A stretch of DNA of 19,296 bases, taken from positions 1-19,296 of the forward strand of contig CAZLSW010000065.1 in NCBI GenBank assembly GCA_964562375.1, in the 5' to 3' direction. The number at the start of each line of letters is the position of its first letter. The first letter of the stretch is position 1. Shown piece after piece: positions 1-7,142 of the stretch. Made by a program: the position numbers and the translations under genes. This DNA comes from JAJPXC01 sp964562375 (GTDB lineage: Bacteria; Bacteroidota; Bacteroidia; Bacteroidales; Muribaculaceae). Under the pieces are notes generated by a model. That model had not been told where the DNA came from, did not search any database, and saw only the letters and a list, made by a program, of their open reading frames with translations.

Positions 1-93
1 ATAATTCAGCGCATTAATAACCTGTTACATTTGGACTATGAATAATATAGGCTAAATATCGTAAAAATCTTGGATAGGAAGAGCATAGCAAGA

Positions 94-125
94 ACGGATA
101 GAGCGTACATAGTAGCTCTATCCGT
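94..125. repeat. Perfect 11-bp inverted repeat (strong hairpin)
   Basis: ACGGATAGAGC (94-104) and GCTCTATCCGT (115-125) are exact reverse complements separated by 10 nt. No T-run follows on either side, so it does not look like a rho-independent terminator. It lies in gene-free DNA at the edge of mobile-element genes. A processing site, a nick-site hairpin or a recombination site are possible, but nothing nearby decides between them. Confidence 0.75.
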
Positions 126-505
126 CAAACGCTACGGGTAGGTAAGATGAGGGTTTCGTTTTCTGGAGGGTACCCTATCGATAACTCTCGATTTCCTAAT
201 TTTTGGACCTTATCTCTGCCGGCGTGGAGAATTGGGGTCCGGGATTGTGAAGGGATCGCGGTGATGGTAGCAGACTTTCTGTGGATTCCGTATGAGGCCC
301 TTCGAGGATATTCCGCGGTATATGATCATTTTCCACGAAGCCTCAGAATCAGCTGCATTAAGTCGGGTTGTCACCATTACCCTTTTCACGCTACAAAGTT
401 ACGACCAAGAGCCGCGAATCAATATGTCATTTTCCCCTACCCCTTTACCTTCCCCGTAAAATGTAATCCTTTATGCCATTTGAGACGTTAAAAAACATTA
501 TAGAA
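126..505. other. Gene-free stretch, nothing recognised
   Basis: One frame on the plus strand stays open for 114 codons (147-491), but its translation is rich in Cys, Pro, His and Arg, has no recognisable motif, and no promoter-like sequence precedes it. I found no convincing coding frame on the minus strand. The stretch may be decayed coding DNA or an element end. I see no RNA gene in it. Confidence 0.4.
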
Positions 506-537
506 TTTATTGAGTTGGGGGAAATAAGCTATCTTTG
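506..537 (+). promoter_or_regulatory. Bacteroidota-type promoter for the 556-1260 gene
   Basis: TATCTTTG at 530-537 matches the -7 consensus TAnnTTTG exactly. A weak -33 element, TTTA (506-509), lies 20 nt upstream. The predicted transcript begins about 10 nt before the first usable ATGs (556, 584). Confidence 0.6.
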
Positions 538-555
538 CCCAAAACAATGTAGATC

Positions 556-1260
556 ATGACAAAACCCCAAAGGTTACAAAGCAATGAAATGTATGGAAGA
601 CCTAAACTTAATCAAAGTGAACGACAATCTGACTGCCACCGAGTATCTGAATCTGATTCCCAGTGGAGAGGACAGCCTTTGGATGAAGAAAGGATTGTTA
701 GAGTGCTGGCGGCGGGGTTACAGCATGAATACGATGGAAATAGAAGGAATGGGTCGCGAGTTGCGCAGGAGCGCTTATCGAAGAAAATAATCGAAAACGC
801 AAAGGGATGGGGCCTCTTTCTCGATAGAGAATCTCTTAAGGACCTTGGCGTAAAACGTAAGAAACCTTCTCGCGAAAGCGAGATCTACTTCAATTATGAC
901 AGTAAAATTGTAACAAAAATCAAGAATCCCATGGCCTTGTTACCGCTAAAAGGTGGACAACATGCTGATAGGGTAATTTACGAGCATCTGGTGCATAATG
1001 CCTACTTCCCCGCCACGTCTTATCATTTGAAAGGTGTCACTGAAGTGAAAGGTGAAATGCGACTGATTCTTGAACAACTCTATGTTACCTCTTATCGTAA
1101 CGCTACTGAAAAGGAAATATCAAGCTATATGAGATTGAAAGGATTCAAGCTATCCAAAAAACAAAAATACACATGGACAAACGGTGCCATATCAATTACG
1201 GATCTCGAAGGAGACAATGTTTTGATTGAGTATCCCCGGTTTCCGATCATCGTTGATTAA
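556..1260 (+). CDS. Polyvalent-protein-kinase-like protein of mobile elements, possibly frameshifted at the N-terminus
   Basis: The C-terminal 150 residues resemble the kinase-like domain found in Bacteroidales mobile-element 'polyvalent' proteins. A segment SESEIYF with KIVTKIKNP is followed by the HNAYFPATSY region, a strand pair ending in ILEQLY, and the closing pattern DLEGDNVLIE. Function in this family is unproven; roles in element establishment have been suggested. The first 45 residues in this frame look non-coding (rich in Ser, Gln, Arg). Frame 2 from ATG 584 (MKCMEDLNLIKVND...) looks more protein-like up to about 690, so a single-base indel near the A-rich tract at 685-692 may have split the gene. 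It converges on the neighbouring minus-strand operon with a 4-nt stop overlap. The family call rests on pattern memory. Confidence 0.5.
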   Translation: MTKPQRLQSNEMYGRPKLNQSERQSDCHRVSESDSQWRGQPLDEERIVRVLAAGLQHEYDGNRRNGSRVAQERLSKKIIENAKGWGLFLDRESLKDLGVKRKKPSRESEIYFNYDSKIVTKIKNPMALLPLKGGQHADRVIYEHLVHNAYFPATSYHLKGVTEVKGEMRLILEQLYVTSYRNATEKEISSYMRLKGFKLSKKQKYTWTNGAISITDLEGDNVLIEYPRFPIIVD

Positions 1261-1739
1261 AACAGAGTCAGTTGCTCCGGGTTGTCGCCGCTGGCAACTC
1301 GCAAGGTTTTCTCGATGGCGAGAGTGTCGATCGCCACTCCAAGCAGCCAGCGTGTGGCTTCGGCGAAACCCTCCTTGTCGAGGAACGGGGTGACTTGCTG
1401 GAGCAGTCGCAGCGAGCGGCCTTGACGGTGGGTCATCACTTGGATCTGCGTCGGCGTTACTTGTGCCAGCAGCCCAAAGTTGAGATAGCGGTTGACGCAA
1501 GCCAGGTCCTCGTCGCTGACCATCGGCTCTCTTCCTTTGGTGATAGCGCTACCGGTCACCACTCGAATGGTGTCGGCCTCAAACGGCTCCAACTTCCCGA
1601 GGAAGTCAAGAATCAGTTGTAGGTCCTTCTCGGAGGGTTGCGCAGTTGCAGTCTTTCCTGTTACCAATTTTATGACCTTGGAGCCAATTGACTTTGAAGC
1701 CAAGGACTTCGCGCTGAGAGTAGTAGAGTCGTTGTTCAT
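1257..1739 (-). CDS. Hypothetical protein, translationally coupled to the toprim primase
   Basis: This 160-residue protein was not recognised. The N-terminal 35 residues are rich in Ser, Thr, Lys and Ala and probably flexible. The rest is predicted mostly helical, with a central segment on the pattern of DEDLACVNRYLNF and a C-terminus ending in QLTLF. There is no signal peptide, membrane segment or Cys cluster. Its ATG overlaps the primase stop codon as ATGA (1736-1739), so the two genes should be co-translated, and a role in element replication or maintenance is inferred from that alone. The coding frame is intact even though the upstream primase carries a nonsense codon. Its stop overlaps the stop of the convergent 556-1260 gene. 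Confidence 0.6.
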   Translation of the reverse strand: MNNDSTTLSAKSLASKSIGSKVIKLVTGKTATAQPSEKDLQLILDFLGKLEPFEADTIRVVTGSAITKGREPMVSDEDLACVNRYLNFGLLAQVTPTQIQVMTHRQGRSLRLLQQVTPFLDKEGFAEATRWLLGVAIDTLAIEKTLRVASGDNPEQLTLF

Positions 1740-2647
1740 GCAGGCTTGGTTTTGGCTAGCTGGGCTTGTGCGACTTCAGCCAGTAGGATGGGCATTAGCT
1801 TGGTCGAGATGCTTTCGTTGAAGTCCTTGTAGCACTTGTAAGTATCGTTACAAGCGAACGCCTTATCACCGCACCAGGATTTCACCATGATGGTTGCCAG
1901 TCGGACAGCATCGTCGTTGTCAAAGAAGGTGCTCACATGAGGGTACTGCTCAAGGATGGGTCGAGCTTTTTGGATATTGGTCACGGAGTTGAGGACGAGG
2001 CAGTCTTCGACTTCGTTGTTCTCTTGTCCGTACAACTCTAGATAGGAGAGGAAGTCCATAAACCCTTCGAACACAACCACATGGTCGTGGATATCGTAGA
2101 TACGCAGCGAGATGTCCTTGGGAGAAGTGCCGCCCTTAAACCACTGGTTGCGAATCTCGTAGCCACCCGAACGGTTGGGAAAGCCGATAGCGAATCGGCG
2201 CTTGCCGTACATGGTGTAGTGAAGCTCAACGCATCCACCACGGATGGCACTCTCGGGACTGATTGCGCGACTGATCAGGTATTGCTCCAACGCCTTGCTT
2301 TTTAATGGTAGAGCGTGAATGTCGCTGTAGGCGCTCTGAGCAGGCGTAGGCGAAACCGGGCGCACAATGGGCATGAAATTTTTCGGGGTACCTTCGAGCA
2401 TGCGGAGAGCCTCGCTGACAGTGGTGAGACCGTTAAGGAGCATCACGAGGTCGATGATTGATCCGCCCTTTCCCATACCGTAATCGATTCACAGGTTTAG
2501 TTTGGTGTCAACTTTGAACGAAGGTGTTCGTTCATTTCTTAACGGCGAGAGAAACCATACGGCGTTCTCACCTACACGAGCCGGAGGGTATCCACACTCT
2601 TGGAGATAGCCCACGATCGATAGCTTTTTTGCTTCTTCGATTCTCAT
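1736..2647 (-). pseudogene. Toprim-domain DNA primase of a mobile element, interrupted by one in-frame TGA
   Basis: Read from ATG 2647, the frame runs 303 codons and is open except for TGA at codon 53 (2489-2491). The N-terminus (MRIEEAKKLSIVGYLQECGY, then WFLSPLRNERTPSFKVDTKLNL-stop-IDYGMGKGGSIIDL) matches the degenerate CHC2-type N-domain of Bacteroidales element primases. That family normally has Trp at the stop position, so a TGG-to-TGA change explains it. The toprim core follows: VVVFEGFMDF with Glu near residue 194, and FFDNDDA with Asp near 243. It would synthesise primers for element replication. An ATG just after the stop (2476) could restart translation of a 246-residue protein that keeps the toprim domain. 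It is coupled to the downstream gene by ATGA. Other genes here show no internal TGA, so recoding is unlikely. Confidence 0.8.
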
Positions 2648-2672
2648 AAAAATAAAGATTTAGTTAATAGAC

Positions 2673-2880
2673 AATTGATGAATTGATGAAAACAAGGCAT
2701 ACAAATCTCATAACCAGCGAAATGCCTTGTCATCGCTGATTCATCATTATTATGTTTACGGTGAAATAAAAATTAGGGTTGTATTTATTGGATAGATGAA
2801 TTGATGAAAGGGTGATGAGTTTTTATTTCACTGTCTTTCAATCGATTAATATGCAAGTTCATCAAATCATCAAAAAGGAT
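2673..2880. repeat. Repeat- and palindrome-rich region upstream of the primase (candidate origin or control region)
   Basis: A 15-bp direct repeat GATGAATTGATGAAA occurs at 2677-2691 and 2795-2809; the first copy lies in a tandem AATTGATG pair (2673-2688). Two perfect inverted repeats are interleaved: ACAAGGCAT (2692-2700) with ATGCCTTGT (2722-2730), and GTGAAATAAAAA (2761-2772) with TTTTTATTTCAC (2820-2831). An inverted variant of the repeat (TTCATCAAATCATCAA) lies near 2860-2875. The sequence is AT-rich and gene-free. Iterons plus hairpins beside a primase gene fit a replication origin or oriT, but a primase-operon operator region is equally possible. Confidence 0.6.
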
Positions 2881-3168
2881 TTAAGAATTTAATGAATTGA
2901 GTTTCTCCCGGCTTAGGGTGTAATAGCGACCTTTATCCTTTTCGGTGTAGAATCGGTTATTATGGCAGGAGAACTGGCGTTTTGCCTTGTCATAGCAAAG
3001 GGAGTTGGATGCCGGCTCCAATCCCCAATGTTCCTTCTTATCGTCCCACTTTGTAGGAACGGGTCCCATGCGGCAAGTCCTTGTGTATCCGGCCTCGTCC
3101 ACGTACTGATTATAGACATTCCCAGGCAAAGTTTCCTTGACCACCTTCAAATCGCCATAACGATTCAT
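2881..3168 (-). CDS. Small hypothetical protein
   Basis: This 95-residue protein was not recognised. It is hydrophilic and rich in Tyr, Lys and Asn, with three Cys (TCRM, LCYD and SCHN contexts) that could bind metal, and has no signal peptide or membrane segment. The start chosen is the ATG at 3168, which sits 6 nt after a perfect palindrome (3174-3186) that may act as an operator. The C-terminus abuts the repeat-rich region upstream of the primase. It is divergent from the AAA-ATPase gene at 3320. It may be an accessory gene of the same element; coding status is likely but not certain. Confidence 0.5.
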   Translation of the reverse strand: MNRYGDLKVVKETLPGNVYNQYVDEAGYTRTCRMGPVPTKWDDKKEHWGLEPASNSLCYDKAKRQFSCHNNRFYTEKDKGRYYTLSREKLNSLNS

Positions 3169-3173
3169 GGTTA

Positions 3174-3186
3174 TGTCCAGTGGACA
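3174..3186. promoter_or_regulatory. Palindromic candidate operator TGTCCA-G-TGGACA
   Basis: The 6+1+6 palindrome is perfect and lies directly before the ATG of the minus-strand 95-residue gene. The flanks (GGTTA on the left, TTAAACC on the right) extend it imperfectly. A dimeric repressor could bind here, or the RNA could fold over the start. No cognate regulator is evident beside it. Confidence 0.45.
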
Positions 3187-3260
3187 TTAAACCATAATTC
3201 AGTTGCCATATCTAACTTTTTTGATTTATATTTTTGAAACACACCGCTTTGGCCTGAGGT

Positions 3261-3292
3261 TTTGCAAAGACAAGATATTTTACTTAAATTTG
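3261..3292 (+). promoter_or_regulatory. Consensus Bacteroidota promoter for the 3320 ATPase gene
   Basis: TTTG (3261-3264), exactly 20 nt, then TAAATTTG (3285-3292) match both consensus boxes. The start of transcription falls around 3300, about 20 nt before ATG 3320. This excludes the longer reading frame that begins at 3203. Confidence 0.8.
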
Positions 3293-3319
3293 CAGTTGAA
3301 AACCCCTAACCGATTTGAT

Positions 3320-4894
3320 ATGACCCCAATTATCGCCCCCCGCCTGCCAATAGGCTACCAGGATTTCAAAAGCCTGCGTAACGACAATTGCCTATACATC
3401 GACAAAACTGATCTCTTGTACCAGCTAGTTCATGAGAATGGGAAATGCTTCTTCCTTTCCCGTCCTCGCCGATTCGGGAAGAGCTTGCTACTCTCAACAT
3501 TAAAATATTATTGGCAAGGCGACAAAGATCTCTTCAAGGGTCTGGTAATCGACAGTATAGAGAAAGAATGGACCCCCCATGCTGTGATTCATATCGACAT
3601 GAACAAGGTGATGGCAACTGATCCTCATACGTTCGACAGCAGTCTGAGGAAGGTGTTAAAACAAGAAGGGGCCAATTTAGGGGTAACCATAGATAAAGAT
3701 GATCCCACTATCGGAGGCATGCTACAAGACCTGATTGTAGGAGCTGCCCAAAAGATGGGCCGAGGCGTGGTGTTGCTCTTCGACGAATATGACAAGGGAC
3801 TTCTGGAAACCATTCATGACGCGCCTACATTGGAGGCTAATTCCGCTATCTTGCGCAACCTTTTCGTGCAGTTGAAAGCATGCGACGAGTACATCCGTTT
3901 TGCCTTGATCACGGGAGTGGCGCGCTTCAGCCACCTCACGCTGTTTTCCGGTGTCAACAACTTAGTGGATATATCCATGGTCCCCGCCTATGCCACCCTT
4001 TGCGGAATCACGATGGAGGAGCTTAAAGCCAATTTCCAATGTGGCATCCAGAAAGTGATGGACAACAACCAATGGGATTATGAGGAGGCGCTTAGCCAAC
4101 TTAAACAAAAATACGACGGCTACCGCTTCACTAAAGTAGACAAGCTGGTGTTCAACCCGTTCAGCGTACTCAATGTGATGAACCGGGGCGAGATGGACAA
4201 TTTTTGGGTGCGGTCGGGCACATCGAAAGTGTTGGTTGAATATCTGCGAAACAGTTCGTTCACAGTGGAGAAATTATCGGGCTCTAGAGCCACCGAGGAG
4301 AAGTTGGCAAGTATCTTTAAGGACGACAATCCATTGGCCCTGTTCTACCAAACGGGTTATCTTACCGTCACGGATTATAACCCACGGACCAGGCAATACA
4401 CTCTTGATATCCCCAACGGTGAAGTGCGCAATGCGTTGGTTGACACCCTACTGCCTCTTTATATGGGAGTCACGGAGGACACCATTGACACCTATTTGAC
4501 TCAGCTTAAATGCGCCATCTACGACAACGATCTTGACACGATGATGCGGGTCATACAGAGCCTTATCGCCAAGATACCTTATGAGATTATGCACCGCAAC
4601 CCGCTGGAGGAGACATTCCACATGCTTGTTTACGAGATCTTCCTGATGATAGGCATCGACACCGAAAGCGAGCGCTCGGTATCGGGGGGTCGCATCGACA
4701 TGGTGGCCACCACTCCGTGGGACGTTTACCTTTTTGAGTTTAAGCTCGGGGGCACTCCTGAGGAGGCGCTTGCCCAAATCGACAGCCGCGACTACGCCTT
4801 GTCGTGGAGCGCCGACAACCGCCCCGTTCACCGCATCGGCGCCGTATTCTCCCCCGAAACGCGCTCCCTCTCCTCCTGGAAAATAGTCGACTAA
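3320..4894 (+). CDS. AAA-ATPase-like / PD-(D/E)XK nuclease-like protein, copy 1
   Basis: The 524-residue protein belongs to the large Bacteroidales family with an N-terminal AAA-ATPase-like domain and a C-terminal PD-(D/E)XK domain (the Pfam AAA-ATPase_like and PDDEXK_9 pair). Walker A is SRPRRFGKS (47-55, Lys54); Walker B is VVLLFDEYDK (150-159, Asp155 and Glu156). The segment ITGVARF near 197 is a family hallmark. The nuclease core shows GRID (Asp460) and FEFK (Glu473, Lys475), so both active sites look intact and the length is normal. Biological function is unknown; many genomes carry numerous copies. The start at 3320 is fixed by the promoter at 3261-3292 and by the family N-terminus (LPIGYQDF). 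It faces its paralogue across a 128-bp gap. Confidence 0.9.
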   Translation: MTPIIAPRLPIGYQDFKSLRNDNCLYIDKTDLLYQLVHENGKCFFLSRPRRFGKSLLLSTLKYYWQGDKDLFKGLVIDSIEKEWTPHAVIHIDMNKVMATDPHTFDSSLRKVLKQEGANLGVTIDKDDPTIGGMLQDLIVGAAQKMGRGVVLLFDEYDKGLLETIHDAPTLEANSAILRNLFVQLKACDEYIRFALITGVARFSHLTLFSGVNNLVDISMVPAYATLCGITMEELKANFQCGIQKVMDNNQWDYEEALSQLKQKYDGYRFTKVDKLVFNPFSVLNVMNRGEMDNFWVRSGTSKVLVEYLRNSSFTVEKLSGSRATEEKLASIFKDDNPLALFYQTGYLTVTDYNPRTRQYTLDIPNGEVRNALVDTLLPLYMGVTEDTIDTYLTQLKCAIYDNDLDTMMRVIQSLIAKIPYEIMHRNPLEETFHMLVYEIFLMIGIDTESERSVSGGRIDMVATTPWDVYLFEFKLGGTPEEALAQIDSRDYALSWSADNRPVHRIGAVFSPETRSLSSWKIVD

Positions 4895-5022
4895 ATATGA
4901 TTATACAATTGCATTTTGGTTGTGATCTTGTATTTCCTTCCCCTACTTTCCTCTGCCCAGCTTTTTTCCTCCTTTTTGCTGACTAAGTTTCCACCCAAGA
5001 TTCCCTATAGGGGGATCGCTCG

Positions 5023-6588
5023 CTAGGCTACGACCCAGGAGGTGATGTTGCGGTCGGAGGAGGAGAAGGCCACGCCGATTTTGTAGACCTCGCGGCCGTC
5101 GGCGTTCCAGCGCAGGGCGTAACCCTGGGTGTCGATCTGGGCCAGAGCCTTCTCGGCTGTCGCGTCGAGCTTGAACTCGAAGACATAGACGCGCCTGAGC
5201 ATTTGGCACACCATATCCACCCTACCCTTCGACTGGCTCATCTCGCTCTGCGTCGAGATTCCCGCCACCATGCATATCACATGCACCAGCATATGGAACG
5301 TGGCCTCGGTGGATTTGTCGGGCCACAGGTGATACGGCACCGAAGCGATGATGCTCCGCATAGTGGCCATAATCTTCCCAACATCGCCAGCGGCGAATGC
5401 CGACTGGAGGGCTCTAATTTCAGGAGATATGACGCCGGTAGCTATGCCCATGAATTGGGGCATCAACTGGGTAACCAAAGCGCGCTGTACTTCACCGTTG
5501 GGGAAACCCAACGTCACTTCCTCATCCCGGTATTCCTTAATCGTAAGATAGCCCGTTTGGTAAAACAAAGGGATCGGGTTGGCGTCCTGGTAGATGTCAC
5601 CCAATTCCGACACCTCAACACGTTTGCCATCTAGTTGAGCCAGGGTATAATTGTTAGCCTTTAGAAAATCAAGCAGAACCCTGGAAGTGCCTGTGGCTAT
5701 CCAGTAATTACCAAGCTTATTGTCCTCAAAGCAGTTGATAAGACTGAATGGATTTACCACCTTTACATCGGCATCGGTAAAGCGGTAGCCATCGTATTGT
5801 TGCAATAGATTGGCCATGGTGGTGTCAAAGTCCCAAGAGTGTTGCTTGCCTAATTCCTCGATGTAAGGGGTGAAATTGTCAACCAACTCTTTATGGGTGA
5901 AACCGCAGATAGCGGCGTAGCGGGTGTCCATTGAGATGTCGCGCAGATTGTTAAGCCCCGAGAATATCGTCACATGGCGGAAACGAGCCACGCCCGTGAG
6001 CATGGCGAAGCGTATCATCCCACCCATGGATTTAATATTGATATAGAAATTGCTGAGCAGCTTGCTCGATTTCTCCAAAAGCTCCTGGTCGCGTAATATG
6101 GAAATCAGACCCTTGTCGTATTCATCCACTAGGATTACGACTTGTTTACCCGTACTTTCATACAAAGAGGTTATCAGGTCGCCAAACAGCTCTGATGCCG
6201 ATGATTCGGGATAATCAATATGGATTCCGTGTCGTTTATATTCGCGACGTAGGATCCTTACAAGGGACGATTCCAGATTTTCCGCTGATTCTCCTTCACA
6301 GAGTGACAGGTCGAGACGTATCACCGGATACTTCTCCCATTTCTGTTCTAACTTTTCGATAGCCAAGCCCTCGAACAATTCCTTTCTTCCCTCAAAATAA
6401 GCCTGAAGGGTGCTAAGAATAAGGCTTTTGCCAAAGCGGCGTGGACGTGACAGGAAATAAGCGTATCTCTTTTGCGTTAATTCATAGATTAAGGCTGTCT
6501 TATCGACATAGAGGTATCCCTCTTCCCTGATTGTGGGAAAATCCTGGATGCCGATAGGCAAATATGGCAGTCGTTTGGCGCGATCCAT
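5023..6588 (-). CDS. AAA-ATPase-like / PD-(D/E)XK nuclease-like protein, copy 2
   Basis: This 521-residue protein is homologous along its whole length to the 3320-4894 product and has the same architecture. Walker A is SRPRRFGKS (47-55), identical to copy 1; Walker B is VVILVDEYDK (150-159). The nuclease core is GRVD (Asp458) and FEFK (Glu471, Lys473). The frame is intact with all key residues. It begins LPYLPIGIQDF, like its paralogue, after its own promoter (6607-6640 on the minus strand). The two genes converge and are too divergent at DNA level to be a recent duplication, so they probably arrived separately. Function is unknown; ATP-driven nucleic-acid cleavage is the natural guess from the domains. 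Confidence 0.9.
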   Translation of the reverse strand: MDRAKRLPYLPIGIQDFPTIREEGYLYVDKTALIYELTQKRYAYFLSRPRRFGKSLILSTLQAYFEGRKELFEGLAIEKLEQKWEKYPVIRLDLSLCEGESAENLESSLVRILRREYKRHGIHIDYPESSASELFGDLITSLYESTGKQVVILVDEYDKGLISILRDQELLEKSSKLLSNFYINIKSMGGMIRFAMLTGVARFRHVTIFSGLNNLRDISMDTRYAAICGFTHKELVDNFTPYIEELGKQHSWDFDTTMANLLQQYDGYRFTDADVKVVNPFSLINCFEDNKLGNYWIATGTSRVLLDFLKANNYTLAQLDGKRVEVSELGDIYQDANPIPLFYQTGYLTIKEYRDEEVTLGFPNGEVQRALVTQLMPQFMGIATGVISPEIRALQSAFAAGDVGKIMATMRSIIASVPYHLWPDKSTEATFHMLVHVICMVAGISTQSEMSQSKGRVDMVCQMLRRVYVFEFKLDATAEKALAQIDTQGYALRWNADGREVYKIGVAFSSSDRNITSWVVA

Positions 6589-6606
6589 TGTAATAATTCT
6601 TAATCG

Positions 6607-6640
6607 CGAATATAACCATTTTTCTTTATAACGGCAAAAA
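6607..6640 (-). promoter_or_regulatory. Promoter for the minus-strand ATPase gene
   Basis: On the minus strand, TTTTTG (-33, ending at 6635) is followed after exactly 20 nt by TATATTCG (6614-6607), one base off TAnnTTTG. The start codon at 6588 lies about 20 nt further on. Confidence 0.65.
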
Positions 6641-6689
6641 CATTTATGATTCCAATAGTGACTTTCAGCAGTCGCCAGGCTTAGAGGAG

Positions 6690-6721
6690 TTTGGAAAATA
6701 GAAATATGTTTTGTAACTTTA
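6690..6721 (+). promoter_or_regulatory. Orphan promoter-like sequence
   Basis: TTTG (6690-6693), 20 nt, then TAACTTTA (6714-6721) match the Bacteroidota boxes except for the last base. It reads into a 17-codon frame starting at ATG 6750 (MNTQPTNPEDLNFYNIH) that stops at 6803. This looks like the 5' end of a gene whose remainder was removed, perhaps when the neighbouring element junction formed. Confidence 0.4.
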
Positions 6722-6803
6722 CATTGAAAAGGGATAACGCCAACAGTTTATGAATACCCAGCCAACTAATCCCGAAGACTTAAATTTTTATAATATTCAC
6801 TAA

Positions 6804-6960
6804 ATCAGCCACTTGCCAATGAAATAGACCAAAAACGACACAACCCGACTTTATCAAACCAAATCATGCTTTTAGCACCGAATTGCGAAATTTTCGCGCA
6901 GACTGAGACCACATTGTATAAACTTCTGATTATCAATCCAATACCCTACAATTCCGCCCT
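6804..6960. other. Gene-free DNA before the tRNA remnant
   Basis: No reading frame is convincing. The stretch holds a small palindrome (GCGAAA-T-TTTCGC) near 6886-6898 and, at 6926-6936, CTGATTATCAA, the left arm of an inverted repeat whose right arm follows the tRNA remnant at 7018-7028. No tRNA 5' half (a GGAGAGA acceptor strand plus D-arm) can be found here. Confidence 0.5.
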
Positions 6961-7016
6961 CTGGAAAGCGTGTATAGGCCAAAAGCCTATCCCGGGTTCG
7001 AATCCCGGTCTCTCCG
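6961..7016 (+). tRNA. 3' fragment of tRNA-Ser(GGA), likely attachment core
   Basis: From the anticodon loop onward the sequence is a regular tRNA-Ser. The loop CTGGAAA has anticodon GGA at 6963-6965. Then come the 3' anticodon strand GCGTG, a long variable arm (ATAGGC, loop, GCCTAT), the T arm CCGGG-TTCGAAT-CCCGG, and TCTCTCC plus the discriminator G. CCA is not encoded. The matching 5' half is absent upstream, so this cannot fold into a tRNA. Its start exactly at the anticodon loop fits tyrosine-recombinase integration into a tRNA gene, with the 3' part duplicated as the core. An integrase follows at 7440. Confidence 0.85.
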
Positions 7017-7022
7017 CTTGAT

Positions 7023-7060
7023 AATCAGAGAGTTAGATTCGACAACTCTCTGATTTTTTT
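7023..7060 (+). terminator. Rho-independent terminator after the tRNA remnant
   Basis: AATCAGAGAGTT (7023-7034) pairs perfectly with AACTCTCTGATT (7044-7055), and a T-run follows to 7060. This was probably the terminator of the original tRNA-Ser gene or the copy carried by the element. Its left arm overlaps the right arm (TTGATAATCAG, 7018-7028) of the inverted repeat that encloses the tRNA fragment. Confidence 0.85.
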
Positions 7061-7142
7061 GCTTTTCAGAGGCCTTTCAGGGCTGAAAAATATGTTGTAA
7101 AATGATGTTTTTTGATGAATTTGGTGGTTTTTTGTTGAATTT

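Noticed and set aside
147..491. Open frame of 114 codons on the plus strand
   Set aside because: No motif, odd composition (many Cys, His, Pro, Arg), no promoter, and surrounded by non-coding sequence; open by chance.
2489..2491. TGA read as Trp or selenocysteine
   Set aside because: No other long gene here uses an internal TGA and no SECIS-like hairpin directly follows; a nonsense mutation is simpler.
3203..3319. Upstream ATG adding 39 residues to the first AAA-ATPase-like protein
   Set aside because: This segment contains the consensus promoter and lies before the predicted transcription start.
3320..6588. Inverted duplication or composite transposon made by the two ATPase genes
   Set aside because: The proteins are similar but their DNA is too divergent, and no terminal inverted repeats or target duplications were seen at their flanks.
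6961..7016. Functional tRNA-Ser gene
   Set aside because: Acceptor 5' strand, D arm and 5' anticodon strand are missing upstream; only the 3' part exists.
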